In this document: positions 17,513-25,431 of the stretch, piece after piece
Layout of the letters: every line of letters starts with the position of its first letter
How positions within the stretch are numbered: the stretch's first letter is position 1
DNA from: Massilia sp. Root418
GTDB taxonomy: Bacteria; Pseudomonadota; Gammaproteobacteria; Burkholderiales; Burkholderiaceae_D
Length of the DNA: 64,000 nucleotides
Reading direction: 5' to 3'
NCBI RefSeq assembly: GCF_001425265.1
Contig: NZ_LMEC01000002.1
Location: 106,466 to 170,465, forward strand
The notes under the pieces: generated by a model
The model's database searches: none
Told to the model about the DNA's origin: nothing
Seen by the model: only the letters and a program-made list of their open reading frames with translations
Position numbers and translations under genes: made by a program

Positions 17513-18703
17513 ATGTTCTCCCCGCCCACCGTAGACAGTATCAATTCCCTCCTCCCTTCCGAGCCGCTGCTGATGATGGGCGCCGGCCCGGTGCCGATCC
17601 CGCACAGCGTGGCGCAGGCCAATTCCATCGTGATCAACCACCTCGGCGGCACGATGGCGAAGATCATCCACCAGATGAAGGAAATGGCGCGCTATGTGTT
17701 CCAGACCGAGTCGCGCTGGATACTGGGCGTGGCGGGCCCCGGTTCGGCGGCGATGGAGATGAGCGTCTGCAACCTGGTGTTCCCCGGCACCCGCGTGCTG
17801 AGCGTGTGCAACGGCTACTTCGGCCGCCGCTTCGCCGAGATGGCCACCCGCGTGGGCGGCCAGGTGGAGTGCCTGAACGTGGCGGACGGCGAGGCGGCCC
17901 AGGTGGCGGCCGTGCGCGAGCACCTGGAGCGCTTCCGCCCCGAGGTGCTGACCATCGCCCAGGGTGAAACCTCGTCCACCGTGTTCAACATCCATTTGCC
18001 GCAGATCACCCGCCTGGCGCGCGAGTACGGCTGCTACGTGATCGTGGACGCGGTCTGCACCCTGAGCACCATGCCGTGCGAAATGGATAACTGGAAAATC
18101 GACGCGGTGGTAACGGGCGGCCAGAAGGGCCTGTCGTCCATCCCCGGCGTGTCGCTGATCGCGTTTTCGGAGCGCGCCTGGGAGCGCATCAGCGCGCGCC
18201 CGGTGCCGCCGCCGCACTGGTGCCTGGACGCCAAGCTGGCGGAGCAGTTCTGGCACAACGCGTCCTACCATTACACGGCGCCGGTGTCGGGCATCCTCGC
18301 GCTGCACGAGGCGCTGCACCTGATCTGCCAGGAGACGCTGGAGGAACGCTTCGCGCGTCACCTGCGCTGCTCGCTGGGCCTGCAGCGCGGCGTGGAGGCC
18401 ATGGGCTTGAAGCTGTACGGCACGCCGGAGTCGCGCCTCAATTCGGTGGTGGGCATCGTGGTGCCGGACGGGATCAACCGGGCCGAGATCTGTGAGCAGA
18501 TTTCGCTCAAGTACCGGGTGGAGATTTCCGGTTCCTTCGGCCTGAACATCGTGCGCATCGGGCAGATGGGCGAGCAGTGCCGCGCCCACCACCTGTTCCG
18601 CACCCTGCACGCGCTGGGCTCGACCATGAAGGACCTGGGCGCGGACGTGGACGTGGCGGCCGGCGTGGCGGCGCTGGAGCGGCAGCTGCAGGGCGCGCTG
18701 TAG
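17513..18703 (+). CDS. Class V PLP-dependent aminotransferase (alanine/serine-glyoxylate type)
   Basis: 396 residues. MGAGPVPIPHSV at the N-terminus, VAGPGSAAMEM (phosphate binding), VDAVCTLSTMPCEMD (cofactor Asp) and VTGGQKGLSSIPG (Schiff-base Lys) identify the alanine-glyoxylate/serine-glyoxylate aminotransferase group. It would transfer an amino group to glyoxylate, pyruvate or a similar keto acid. The exact substrates cannot be read from sequence. It stands alone, and its end almost touches the convergent operon at 18708. Confidence 0.9.
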   Translation: MFSPPTVDSINSLLPSEPLLMMGAGPVPIPHSVAQANSIVINHLGGTMAKIIHQMKEMARYVFQTESRWILGVAGPGSAAMEMSVCNLVFPGTRVLSVCNGYFGRRFAEMATRVGGQVECLNVADGEAAQVAAVREHLERFRPEVLTIAQGETSSTVFNIHLPQITRLAREYGCYVIVDAVCTLSTMPCEMDNWKIDAVVTGGQKGLSSIPGVSLIAFSERAWERISARPVPPPHWCLDAKLAEQFWHNASYHYTAPVSGILALHEALHLICQETLEERFARHLRCSLGLQRGVEAMGLKLYGTPESRLNSVVGIVVPDGINRAEICEQISLKYRVEISGSFGLNIVRIGQMGEQCRAHHLFRTLHALGSTMKDLGADVDVAAGVAALERQLQGAL

Positions 18704-18707
18704 GACG

Positions 18708-19970
18708 CTAGCCGCGCCCGCCGCTGCCCCAGGCGGTTTCGCCGTAGCGGAACTTGGGGCGCAGCTCGCGCGCGAACTGCTGCAGCTCCAGCGTGAAGCC
18801 GCCCAGCGACAGTTCGCCGTTCATGTAGCGCCCGATCAGGGACGGCAGGTCCAGGCCGTCGCGGAAGTCGATGTCCTTGCTGTCAACGAAGCCGCCGCGC
18901 CGCAAGTCCGCTTCCAGCGCTTCGGCGCGCTGCGCGTCTTCCTCGGCGTGGCGGCGCGCGGCCAGTGCGCGCTCGTAGTCGCGCCGGCTGGCGGCCAGCT
19001 TGTCCTGCAGGTTGACGATCTCCAGCACCAGCTTGTCGTCCTCCGGACTGGGCGTGGCGCGCGCCTGCGCGATCAGGTCCGCGATCGGCATGGACTTCAG
19101 GCTGGCGGCCTGCAGTTCCTGCGCGCGCAGATAGCGCGGGTCGCGCCGTGCGGCGTAGTCGGCCAGGCTGGCGCGCACCCGGCGCAGGCGTTCGTCGGCC
19201 TGCGCAACGGCCGCTTCGAGCGGGGCCACGGCTTCGGCGATGCGTTCGGCGATGGTGGGCGGCGGTGGCGCGAAGGACAGCTTGTCGAGCGCCGCGCGCG
19301 CCTCCGCCAGCGCCTGCGCGCTGCGCTCGGCGCGTACCGGCAGGGCTTCCTGCATGGCCAGCAGGATGCGCTCGTTGCGCCGGTTGTTCTCGAAGTTGCA
19401 CAGGCCGGCGATCCATTCGTCCTTAGCCGCGTCGCTGCGGTCGGCGCGGTAGGCTGGCGTGCCGTAGCCTTCGCCGCACAGGTAGGCATACAGTTCGTCG
19501 CTGCGGTAGCGCGCCAGCTTGGCGGTGATCTCGGCCTCCAGGTCAGCGTTCATGGCCAGCAGCGACTGGTGCGCGGTCTCGGCGCGCTGGTAGGCTTCGC
19601 GCGCGGCCTGCAGCAGCTGCGCGGCGTCCATCTGCGCGCCGGGGCGCAGCGCGGCCTCGCGGATGTCGGCGCCGCGCTGGCGAATGGCCGCGACGTGGTT
19701 GGCGATGTCGCTGTTCACCGTTTGCAGTTCGGCGCGCAGGGCCTGTTCTTCGTCGGCGCGGAACGCCAGCTCGCGCTCCGCTTCGGCGGCAATGCTCTCG
19801 TTGTCCGCCAGGTGCAGCGCTGCGACCTGGCGCAGCAGGCCGGCGATTTTCTGCTCCAGTGCCAGCTCGTCGCGCCCCGCTTCGGCGGCGCGCGCGTCGC
19901 AGCTTTCCAGTTTACCCTGGTAGATGCGGGTGTTTTCGCCGATGGCGGCGCTGAATTCGGTGGCCAGCAT
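18708..19970 (-). CDS. Coiled-coil protein of an uncharacterised five-gene operon (last gene)
   Basis: 420 residues, almost all helical and rich in Ala, Glu, Gln and Arg, with long predicted coiled coils (about 15-160 and 215-345). There is no signal or membrane segment, and the C-terminus ends in a Gly-rich tail. It is paralogous to the protein at 20329-21903. Both share a DEWIAGLCNFENNRRNE-type block (DAWIARLCHFKDNRAAE in the paralogue) and a similar C-terminal D-L-(X)n-G-Y/R-G region. It starts one base after the preceding stop. Function unknown; a cytosolic scaffold for the membrane partner is a guess. Confidence 0.85.
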   Translation of the reverse strand: MLATEFSAAIGENTRIYQGKLESCDARAAEAGRDELALEQKIAGLLRQVAALHLADNESIAAEAERELAFRADEEQALRAELQTVNSDIANHVAAIRQRGADIREAALRPGAQMDAAQLLQAAREAYQRAETAHQSLLAMNADLEAEITAKLARYRSDELYAYLCGEGYGTPAYRADRSDAAKDEWIAGLCNFENNRRNERILLAMQEALPVRAERSAQALAEARAALDKLSFAPPPPTIAERIAEAVAPLEAAVAQADERLRRVRASLADYAARRDPRYLRAQELQAASLKSMPIADLIAQARATPSPEDDKLVLEIVNLQDKLAASRRDYERALAARRHAEEDAQRAEALEADLRRGGFVDSKDIDFRDGLDLPSLIGRYMNGELSLGGFTLELQQFARELRPKFRYGETAWGSGGRG

Positions 19971-19971
19971 G

Positions 19972-20307
19972 TTATTTCATCAGCCCGGACAACCAGCGGC
20001 GCCAGCCCGGCGCACGGCCGTGGCCGGCGCGCCGGGCGGCGATGTATTGCAGCGCCTTTTCGCGCTCGGCGGCGTCGCCAGGGCCGGGTTCGAATTCCAG
20101 GCGCTGGGCAAAGTAGGCGCGTACGCCTTCGGCGATCAGCTCGTCGTCCACCGCGAGGCGGTTGGCGGCATAGTACTCGCGGATGCGCGCCGCCACTTCC
20201 TCGCGCCGCCGGGGCAGGTCGAGATGCTCGTCCACCACCATCTGCCGGTGGCGCAGCTCGTCGATGATGGCCATCGCCCCCAGCTGCTCACTCAGACTCC
20301 CTGCCAT
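19972..20307 (-). CDS. Short DUF6384-like protein, soluble paralogue
   Basis: 111 residues. The first 72 or so residues are nearly the same as the N-terminus of the membrane protein at 21903-23330 (SEQLGAMAIIDELRHRQMVV against SEQLGAMSIIDDLRHQQMVV; both go on with EHLDLPRRR). The transmembrane and periplasmic-like parts are absent, so it is a shortened duplicate or a stand-alone domain. The DUF6384 label is recall. It is coupled to the next coiled-coil gene by a one-base gap, and 21 bases separate it from the upstream gene. Confidence 0.8.
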   Translation of the reverse strand: MAGSLSEQLGAMAIIDELRHRQMVVDEHLDLPRRREEVAARIREYYAANRLAVDDELIAEGVRAYFAQRLEFEPGPGDAAEREKALQYIAARRAGHGRAPGWRRWLSGLMK

Positions 20308-20328
20308 GCCGCCTGTCCTTTCATGCCG

Positions 20329-21903
20329 CTAAAAACTGTCACTGGTGCTGTAGCTGCCACCGCCGCTGCTGTCGGAGGAGGAGTAGCTGCTGCCGCCACT
20401 GCTGTCCGAGCTGTCGTAGCTTGAACTGCTGCCTGAGCTGCTGCTTGCGCTGCTGCTGCTCGAACTGCTGCCCCAGCTGCTTGAGCTACTGCTTGAGCTG
20501 CTGCTTGAGCGCCGGCGCGAGCCGGAGGAGGACGAGGAGGACGAGCCGCCGCCACTGCTGGCAATCGCGCCCACCACCGCCACCACCACGGCGCCCACCG
20601 TCAGCAGCACCGTGCCGGCAGCCACGGCGCTGGTCTTGCCGACTTCGATCCACGAGATCGTACCATCGTCGTCATGGTAGGGGCCCAGCTTGCGCGTGTA
20701 GCGCCCGATTTCCGCATGCACCTGCTGCGCACTGGACTTGCCGTCCACATAGCCGTCCAGCACAGCGCGCAGGTCCAGTTCATCCTCGAAGAAGTGGCGC
20801 GTCACGCTGCCCGTGTCCGGCAGCGCTTCGAGCAGGCTGTCGCGGATTTCGCAGGCGCGCAGCCGTTTCTCGCGGCTCTCGCGCCCGCGCGCAGCCAGTG
20901 CCTCGTATTCCTGCTGCAGAGCGCTGGACTGCTTCCCCAGTCCAGTCAGGCGCTGCACCAGCGCATCATCTTCCACTGCCGGGGTGCTGGCCGCCAGGTC
21001 CGCCAGTTCATCGATGGAGCGCGCCTGCAGGAACTTCCGCACCATCTGCTGCACCGTGACGTAGCGGGCATCGGTCTTGTTTGCGTAGGCGGCGAGTGCC
21101 GCGCGCACCCCTGCTGCGGCGCTCTGCAGCACATCCAGTTCCCGGTTGCGCTCGGCCAGGCGCGCTTCGGCGGCCGGCAGGTCCAGCGCCGCACCGGCGG
21201 CAGCCAGCAGCTTCCGCTCGGCACTTTCCGCTTCCGCCAGATCCATATCCAGCCGGTAGGCGCGGCGCACCAGCTCTTGCTGCATCTCCAGCAGGGTTTG
21301 CTCCGCCGCGCGGTTGTCCTTGAAATGGCAGAGCCGCGCAATCCAGGCGTCCAGCAGGCGCACCGGCGGCAGCGCACTGTAGCTGAGGTCACCGTAGCGG
21401 CGCTGGCGCAGGTAGCCGTACAGGCTATCCCCGGCCTGGTAGGCGGCCAGCTTGGCGCTGCATTCGGCGCTCAGCTCCTGGTAGTCCGGCTGCAAGGCGT
21501 CGCGCGCCTCGCGCGCCAGCACATGCGCCTGCGCGCTGACGACGAAGGCGGTGTCGGCCGCCAGGTCCGCATGCAGGCGGTGGCGCAGGGCTTCGCATTC
21601 GCTGCGGGCCCGGTCGCGCGCCGCCAGCGCCGGCACCTCCCGCAGCTCGGCCTGGACCAGCCGGGTGCGCTCGCGCTGCTCTTCACGCGCGCGGTCGGCC
21701 AGTTCGGCCTTGACCCGGTTGCCGAAATCGGCCTGCTGGTCCAGCTGCAGTTCAGCCACCTGCCCCAGCAGCTCAGCCCGGGCGGCTTCGCACTCGGCCT
21801 GGCGCGCGGCGGCGCCGGCGCACTGCCGCTCAACGTCGGCCAGCGCCTGCTCGTGTGCGCGGCAAAATTCCTCCAGCGCCGCAATATAGGTCCCCTGCTC
21901 CAT
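20329..21903 (-). CDS. Coiled-coil protein with C-terminal membrane helix and polyserine tail
   Basis: 524 residues from ATG 21903. The GTG at 21909 is in frame, but GGAG is better placed for the ATG, which overlaps the previous stop as TGATG. Residues up to about 400 are helical and coiled-coil and paralogous to the 18708-19970 product. A single hydrophobic helix (AVAAGTVLLTVGAVVVAVV) follows. A tail of about 90 residues is mostly serine, with Gly, Arg, Tyr and Asp. The tail is encoded by mixed Ser codons, so it is not a simple microsatellite. Function unknown. Confidence 0.85.
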   Translation of the reverse strand: MEQGTYIAALEEFCRAHEQALADVERQCAGAAARQAECEAARAELLGQVAELQLDQQADFGNRVKAELADRAREEQRERTRLVQAELREVPALAARDRARSECEALRHRLHADLAADTAFVVSAQAHVLAREARDALQPDYQELSAECSAKLAAYQAGDSLYGYLRQRRYGDLSYSALPPVRLLDAWIARLCHFKDNRAAEQTLLEMQQELVRRAYRLDMDLAEAESAERKLLAAAGAALDLPAAEARLAERNRELDVLQSAAAGVRAALAAYANKTDARYVTVQQMVRKFLQARSIDELADLAASTPAVEDDALVQRLTGLGKQSSALQQEYEALAARGRESREKRLRACEIRDSLLEALPDTGSVTRHFFEDELDLRAVLDGYVDGKSSAQQVHAEIGRYTRKLGPYHDDDGTISWIEVGKTSAVAAGTVLLTVGAVVVAVVGAIASSGGGSSSSSSSGSRRRSSSSSSSSSSSWGSSSSSSSASSSSGSSSSYDSSDSSGGSSYSSSDSSGGGSYSTSDSF

Positions 21904-23330
21904 CACCACTCCGTAATCATATCGGGCTGCGCCTTGAGCGTGCGCGCGTAGCGCACCGTGAGCGAGTTGGCCGGCTTGTTACCCATGCCACGGTTTTCGA
22001 CGTGGCCGGTGGACTGCTTTTCAGCCTTCACCGCCTGGTACTGCTCGCGGCTCACGCGCACGCCGTAGAATTCGGTCCAGGTTTGCGCGCCGGTTTCCAC
22101 GCTGCGCACCGGCACCTGCACGTTGTTGCCCTCCGCGTCCAGCGCTTCCACGATCAGATACCAGGACTTGCCGCCAGACGTGTTGTAGTTGCGCTCCACG
22201 CCGGAGCGCACGCCCTCCCGGTCGGCTACCATGATGTCCAGCGGCAGGCGGGCGAAGTTCAGCAGGGCTTCCGCCTGCGTGGCCAGTTCCTTCACACGCC
22301 CGGCGTCCAGCTGGGCGGCAGCGGCGAAGGCCGCCTGCGCCAGCGCGTCCACGCGCTTCCTGTCATCGCCGGGCAGGCCCATCCTGCCCAGCTGGGCGAC
22401 CGCCTCGCGCACGTCCTGCAGATGGCCTTCTGCCGCGCTGGCGGCGGCCAGCTGGGTGCCCAGTTCCTGCACCGCCAGCTGGGCGGCCGGTGCGCCGGCG
22501 CCGCCAGCCTGCTCCAGCGCCTGCTGCACCGCGCGCACCTGCTGGCGCACGGCCGGCGCATTCCATAGCACCGCTTCGTTGTATTGCCGCTGCAGTTCCA
22601 GCAGGGCCGATTGCGCCCCCAGCAGCTGCTCCAGGCGCTGCAGCGTGCCCTGCGTCTGCGCCAGCACGGCTTGCGCGGACAGCGCCTCGGCCTTACGCCG
22701 GTCCACCGCCGCCAGGAAGGCGCTGCGGTTGTCCGCAGTGATGGCACCGGCGTCGGGCGCGTTTTCCTTCAACGCGGGTTCGGTTTGCTTCAGCCCGGCC
22801 TGCACCTGGGCCAGCATGGCGGCGGCAGGCGGCAGCTGCGCCTGCGCCGCGCCCGAACGGCCGGCCAGGCGCACAGCTTGTTCGATGGCTTCTTTCTGGC
22901 TGGCGCGCGCCTGCTCCAGCACGCCCGCCAGCTGTGCAACATGCTCGCGGCTGTCGCGCTGCAAGCGCCAGTAGTCGAGGTAATGCATGCCGCCCCACAT
23001 GACCAGGCTGGCCACGGCGCAGCCCAGCCACAGGCGGTACACATGGGCGTGCCGGCTGCGCCTGGTGTACAGGCGCGACAGCAGGCCGGCCAGCCTGCCC
23101 GGCGCGGCAGGGCGGAATTCCAGGCGCCCGTCGAAATAGGCGCGCACGCCCTGGGCGATCAGCGCGTCGTCCACCGGGATGTTCTGTGCCGCGTAGTAGG
23201 CGCGGATGCGCTGCTCGGCTTCGGCACGGCGGCGCGGCAAGTCGAGATGCTCCGCCACCACCATTTGCTGGTGGCGCAGGTCATCGATAATGGACATCGC
23301 CCCCAGCTGCTCGGACAGCGCTCCCGCCAT
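21903..23330 (-). CDS. DUF6384-like membrane protein with coiled coil
   Basis: 475 residues. A conserved N-terminal domain (1-75) is shared with the 111-residue protein downstream. A membrane helix follows around residue 100 (LWLGCAVASLVMWGGMHYL), then a long Ala/Gln-rich helical region (120-350), then a C-terminal domain of about 120 residues (from LDIMVADREGV) that looks beta-rich. Predicted topology is an N-terminal cytosolic domain and one anchor, with the larger part outside. It starts one base after the upstream gene's stop. Confidence 0.85.
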   Translation of the reverse strand: MAGALSEQLGAMSIIDDLRHQQMVVAEHLDLPRRRAEAEQRIRAYYAAQNIPVDDALIAQGVRAYFDGRLEFRPAAPGRLAGLLSRLYTRRSRHAHVYRLWLGCAVASLVMWGGMHYLDYWRLQRDSREHVAQLAGVLEQARASQKEAIEQAVRLAGRSGAAQAQLPPAAAMLAQVQAGLKQTEPALKENAPDAGAITADNRSAFLAAVDRRKAEALSAQAVLAQTQGTLQRLEQLLGAQSALLELQRQYNEAVLWNAPAVRQQVRAVQQALEQAGGAGAPAAQLAVQELGTQLAAASAAEGHLQDVREAVAQLGRMGLPGDDRKRVDALAQAAFAAAAQLDAGRVKELATQAEALLNFARLPLDIMVADREGVRSGVERNYNTSGGKSWYLIVEALDAEGNNVQVPVRSVETGAQTWTEFYGVRVSREQYQAVKAEKQSTGHVENRGMGNKPANSLTVRYARTLKAQPDMITEW

Positions 23331-23331
23331 C

Positions 23332-24468
23332 TCAGGCGCCCTTGTTCAGCAGGGCGATGAAGCGCTGCTTGCTGTCCTCGGTGGCCGCTTCGATTTCCTT
23401 GGAGGTGCGGGTGGATTCTTCGCGCAGCTCTTCGATCAGCTTCAGGCTGCTGCCCTGGAACTCGACGATGGCGTTGGCCAGCGCGCTCACCGAGCTGGCT
23501 TTCAGGGTGGAGCCGTAGCCGGCGCGCAGGCCCGCTTCGAGCTGCTGGCCGCCGGCCTTGGCCAGCGATTCCAGGCCCTGGTTGATGCCGTCGGTCATGG
23601 CATCCATGGTGCTGGTGGTTTCCGCCAGGCCGGCCATGGAAGTGAACGACGCGGCCAGGCCGGTGAACACCACCTCATTGGTGGCAAAGAAGGTGACGGC
23701 GCGCTGGTAGATGCGCTCTTTGACGGTGTGGGTCTGCTGCAGGCGCGCGAACACCAGTTCGGCCGTGTTGTAGGAGGTTTTCAGGTCGTCGGCGATGTCC
23801 TTCACGATCTGATAGGACTTGTCCTCGTCCTGCACCGCGCGCAGCGCTTCGTCGCGCGCCAGTTCCAGGCGGGCGCGCTCGACGGCGTCGGCCACGTTCT
23901 CGGTGGCCTTGTTGGCCACGTCCAGCTCGGCCTTGCGGCGTTCCAGTTCGGCGGTGGCCGTTTCCAGCACCTGCTGCGCATCCACTTCGGCGGTTTTGAG
24001 GGCCATGCGGAAATCGCGGTAGGCTTCCAGGATGGCGTTTTCGCGCTGGATCTGCTCGTTGGCCGACTTGGCCACGTCCAGGTAGGTGGCGCGGATGTCG
24101 TTGAAGCGGTCCGGGATCGAGCCGCGCCGCATCTTCATCCAGCCCATCTGGATGCGTTCCTGGAAGTCGATCTTGCCGTCGGCCATCCAGCCGGCCATCT
24201 TTTCCGCATCCTCGCGGATGGAGTTGAAGCCGGTGGTGATCTCCGCGTAGCGGGTGGAGATGTCCATGCCCTTGATCTGGTCGCGCACGGCGGCATTGAA
24301 GGTGGACGAGTACTGCAGCGTGGTGGCGATGGCCGTGATTTTCACGGCATCATACTTGGACACTTTTTCCAGCAGCGGCACCACCGGCGCAGCCTCGCGG
24401 TTGCCCAGGTTGACGCCTATGGTGCGCAGCGCGTTGACTGCGCGGTCGAGGTAGCTGATTTGGTTCAT
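23332..24468 (-). CDS. Helical protein, first gene of the uncharacterised operon
   Basis: 378 residues, opening with NALRTIGVNLGNREAAPVVP. The protein is mostly helical with a coiled coil at about 155-225 (DVAKSANEQIQRENAILEAY and onward). It has a weakly hydrophobic Ala/Thr/Met segment near 270-300 (VVFTGLAASFTSMAGLAETT), which may be amphipathic. I recall similar Pseudomonas proteins named only 'cell surface protein', but no signal peptide is visible here. It is the promoter-proximal gene of the 18.7-24.5 kb operon, and a weak TATAAG box lies about 50 bases upstream. Confidence 0.85.
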   Translation of the reverse strand: MNQISYLDRAVNALRTIGVNLGNREAAPVVPLLEKVSKYDAVKITAIATTLQYSSTFNAAVRDQIKGMDISTRYAEITTGFNSIREDAEKMAGWMADGKIDFQERIQMGWMKMRRGSIPDRFNDIRATYLDVAKSANEQIQRENAILEAYRDFRMALKTAEVDAQQVLETATAELERRKAELDVANKATENVADAVERARLELARDEALRAVQDEDKSYQIVKDIADDLKTSYNTAELVFARLQQTHTVKERIYQRAVTFFATNEVVFTGLAASFTSMAGLAETTSTMDAMTDGINQGLESLAKAGGQQLEAGLRAGYGSTLKASSVSALANAIVEFQGSSLKLIEELREESTRTSKEIEAATEDSKQRFIALLNKGA

Positions 24469-24549
24469 TCGAGACTCGCAAGTGATGGGTTTGCTATAAA
24501 GAAATTAGCCTGCAACGCATCTTATAACAAAAACATCCTTGCGAAAATC

Positions 24550-24705
24550 TCACCCCGCTTTTATCTGCCGCGGCGCAAAGGCCGCCGGCGGCACCGGCAG
24601 CAGCACGGGACGGGCCGCGAAGCGGGGCGCCGGCCCTGGCATGGCCCCCACGGCGCCCGCCAGCCGCTGGCGCGACTTGCGCGCCGTCTCGCATAGCAGG
24701 CACAT
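24550..24705 (-). CDS. Possible 51-residue CxxC small protein
   Basis: An open frame starts at ATG 24705, three bases after the GST stop, preceded by a perfect AGGAGG with 8-base spacing. It begins MCLLCETARKSR, a CxxC pair followed by a basic run, then an Ala/Pro-rich middle. The gene would fill most of the otherwise empty 240-base gap between the GST and the 24468 gene. Evidence is the ribosome site and coupling only. No family is recognised and it could be spurious in GC-rich DNA. Confidence 0.4.
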   Translation of the reverse strand: MCLLCETARKSRQRLAGAVGAMPGPAPRFAARPVLLPVPPAAFAPRQIKAG

Positions 24706-24708
24706 GGC

Positions 24709-25332
24709 TCAGGCCTCCTGGGCTTGCTCGGTCTGCTGCCAGGCCGGCAGCTGCTGCATGCGGCCGAACCATGCCATGAGATTGGCGTAGCCGCCCAGCG
24801 GCAGCGCGGCCTTGTCCAGGTACATGATGGGGGCGGCCAGGGTGAGGTCGGCCAGGGTCAGGCTGTCGCCCACCACCCACTGGCGGCCGGCCAGGTGCTT
24901 GTCGAGCACGCTGGCATAGTCGGCCAGCTCGCTCTCGCCGCGCTCCTCCTCGCGCGCATCCGGGCCCTGTCCGGTCACGTAGCCTTTCCACACGCGCTCC
25001 CAGGTCAGCACACCGATGGCGGGCGAGAAATGCTGGCAGGCCCAGAACATCCAGCGGTTAATGTCGGCGCGCACGCGCACGTCCTGCGGGTAGACGGTCT
25101 GGCCGGGCGTCTTCTCGGCCAGGTACTGCATGATGGCGCAGGATTCCCACAGCAGGAAGCCGTCGTCTTCCAGCACCGGGATCTTGCTGTTCGGATTGAG
25201 CTCGCCCAGGCGGCGGCGGTCGTCCGGGCTCATCAGGCTGATCTCGACAAATTCCACATCCGACTGCAGGTGGGCTGCAAGCATCGCCACGCGGCGGGCG
25301 TTGGACGAAATCGGGTGGTGGTAGATACGCAT
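24709..25332 (-). CDS. Glutathione S-transferase family protein
   Basis: 207 residues. An N-terminal thioredoxin-like domain (IYHHPISSNARRV, then NPNSKIPVLEDDGFLLWESCAI with the cis-Pro and the Glu-Ser glutathione-binding pair) precedes an all-helical C-terminal domain (NRWMFWACQHF, and VVGDSLTLADLTLAAP as the conserved N-capping motif). It is a cytosolic conjugating or stress enzyme with unknown substrate. GGAGA precedes the ATG but is part of an inverted repeat that could hide it. Confidence 0.92.
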   Translation of the reverse strand: MRIYHHPISSNARRVAMLAAHLQSDVEFVEISLMSPDDRRRLGELNPNSKIPVLEDDGFLLWESCAIMQYLAEKTPGQTVYPQDVRVRADINRWMFWACQHFSPAIGVLTWERVWKGYVTGQGPDAREEERGESELADYASVLDKHLAGRQWVVGDSLTLADLTLAAPIMYLDKAALPLGGYANLMAWFGRMQQLPAWQQTEQAQEA

Positions 25333-25396
25333 GGCTGTCTCCGTAAGTGATTAGCGATAAAGCTATGTTAAGAGACAGCCATGACAGTTTCTGTCA
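25331..25396 (-). promoter_or_regulatory. Dyad-rich leader of the GST gene
   Basis: ATGGCTGTCTC (25331-25341) is perfectly repeated in inverse at 25372-25382. In the mRNA the first arm would pair with the GGAGA ribosome site and the AUG of the GST gene. Immediately upstream lies a perfect 15-base palindrome, TGACAGTTTCTGTCA (25382-25396), which looks like an operator. Both could give repression of the GST gene. Confidence 0.45.
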
Positions 25397-25431
25397 GTAG
25401 CGTTTGGCAATCTATCCGCTCAGGGAACGCC

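Noticed and set aside
20350..20545. Possible CRISPR-like or tandem-repeat array
   Set aside because: The periodicity comes from serine codons in the tail of one protein. There are no spaced identical repeats.
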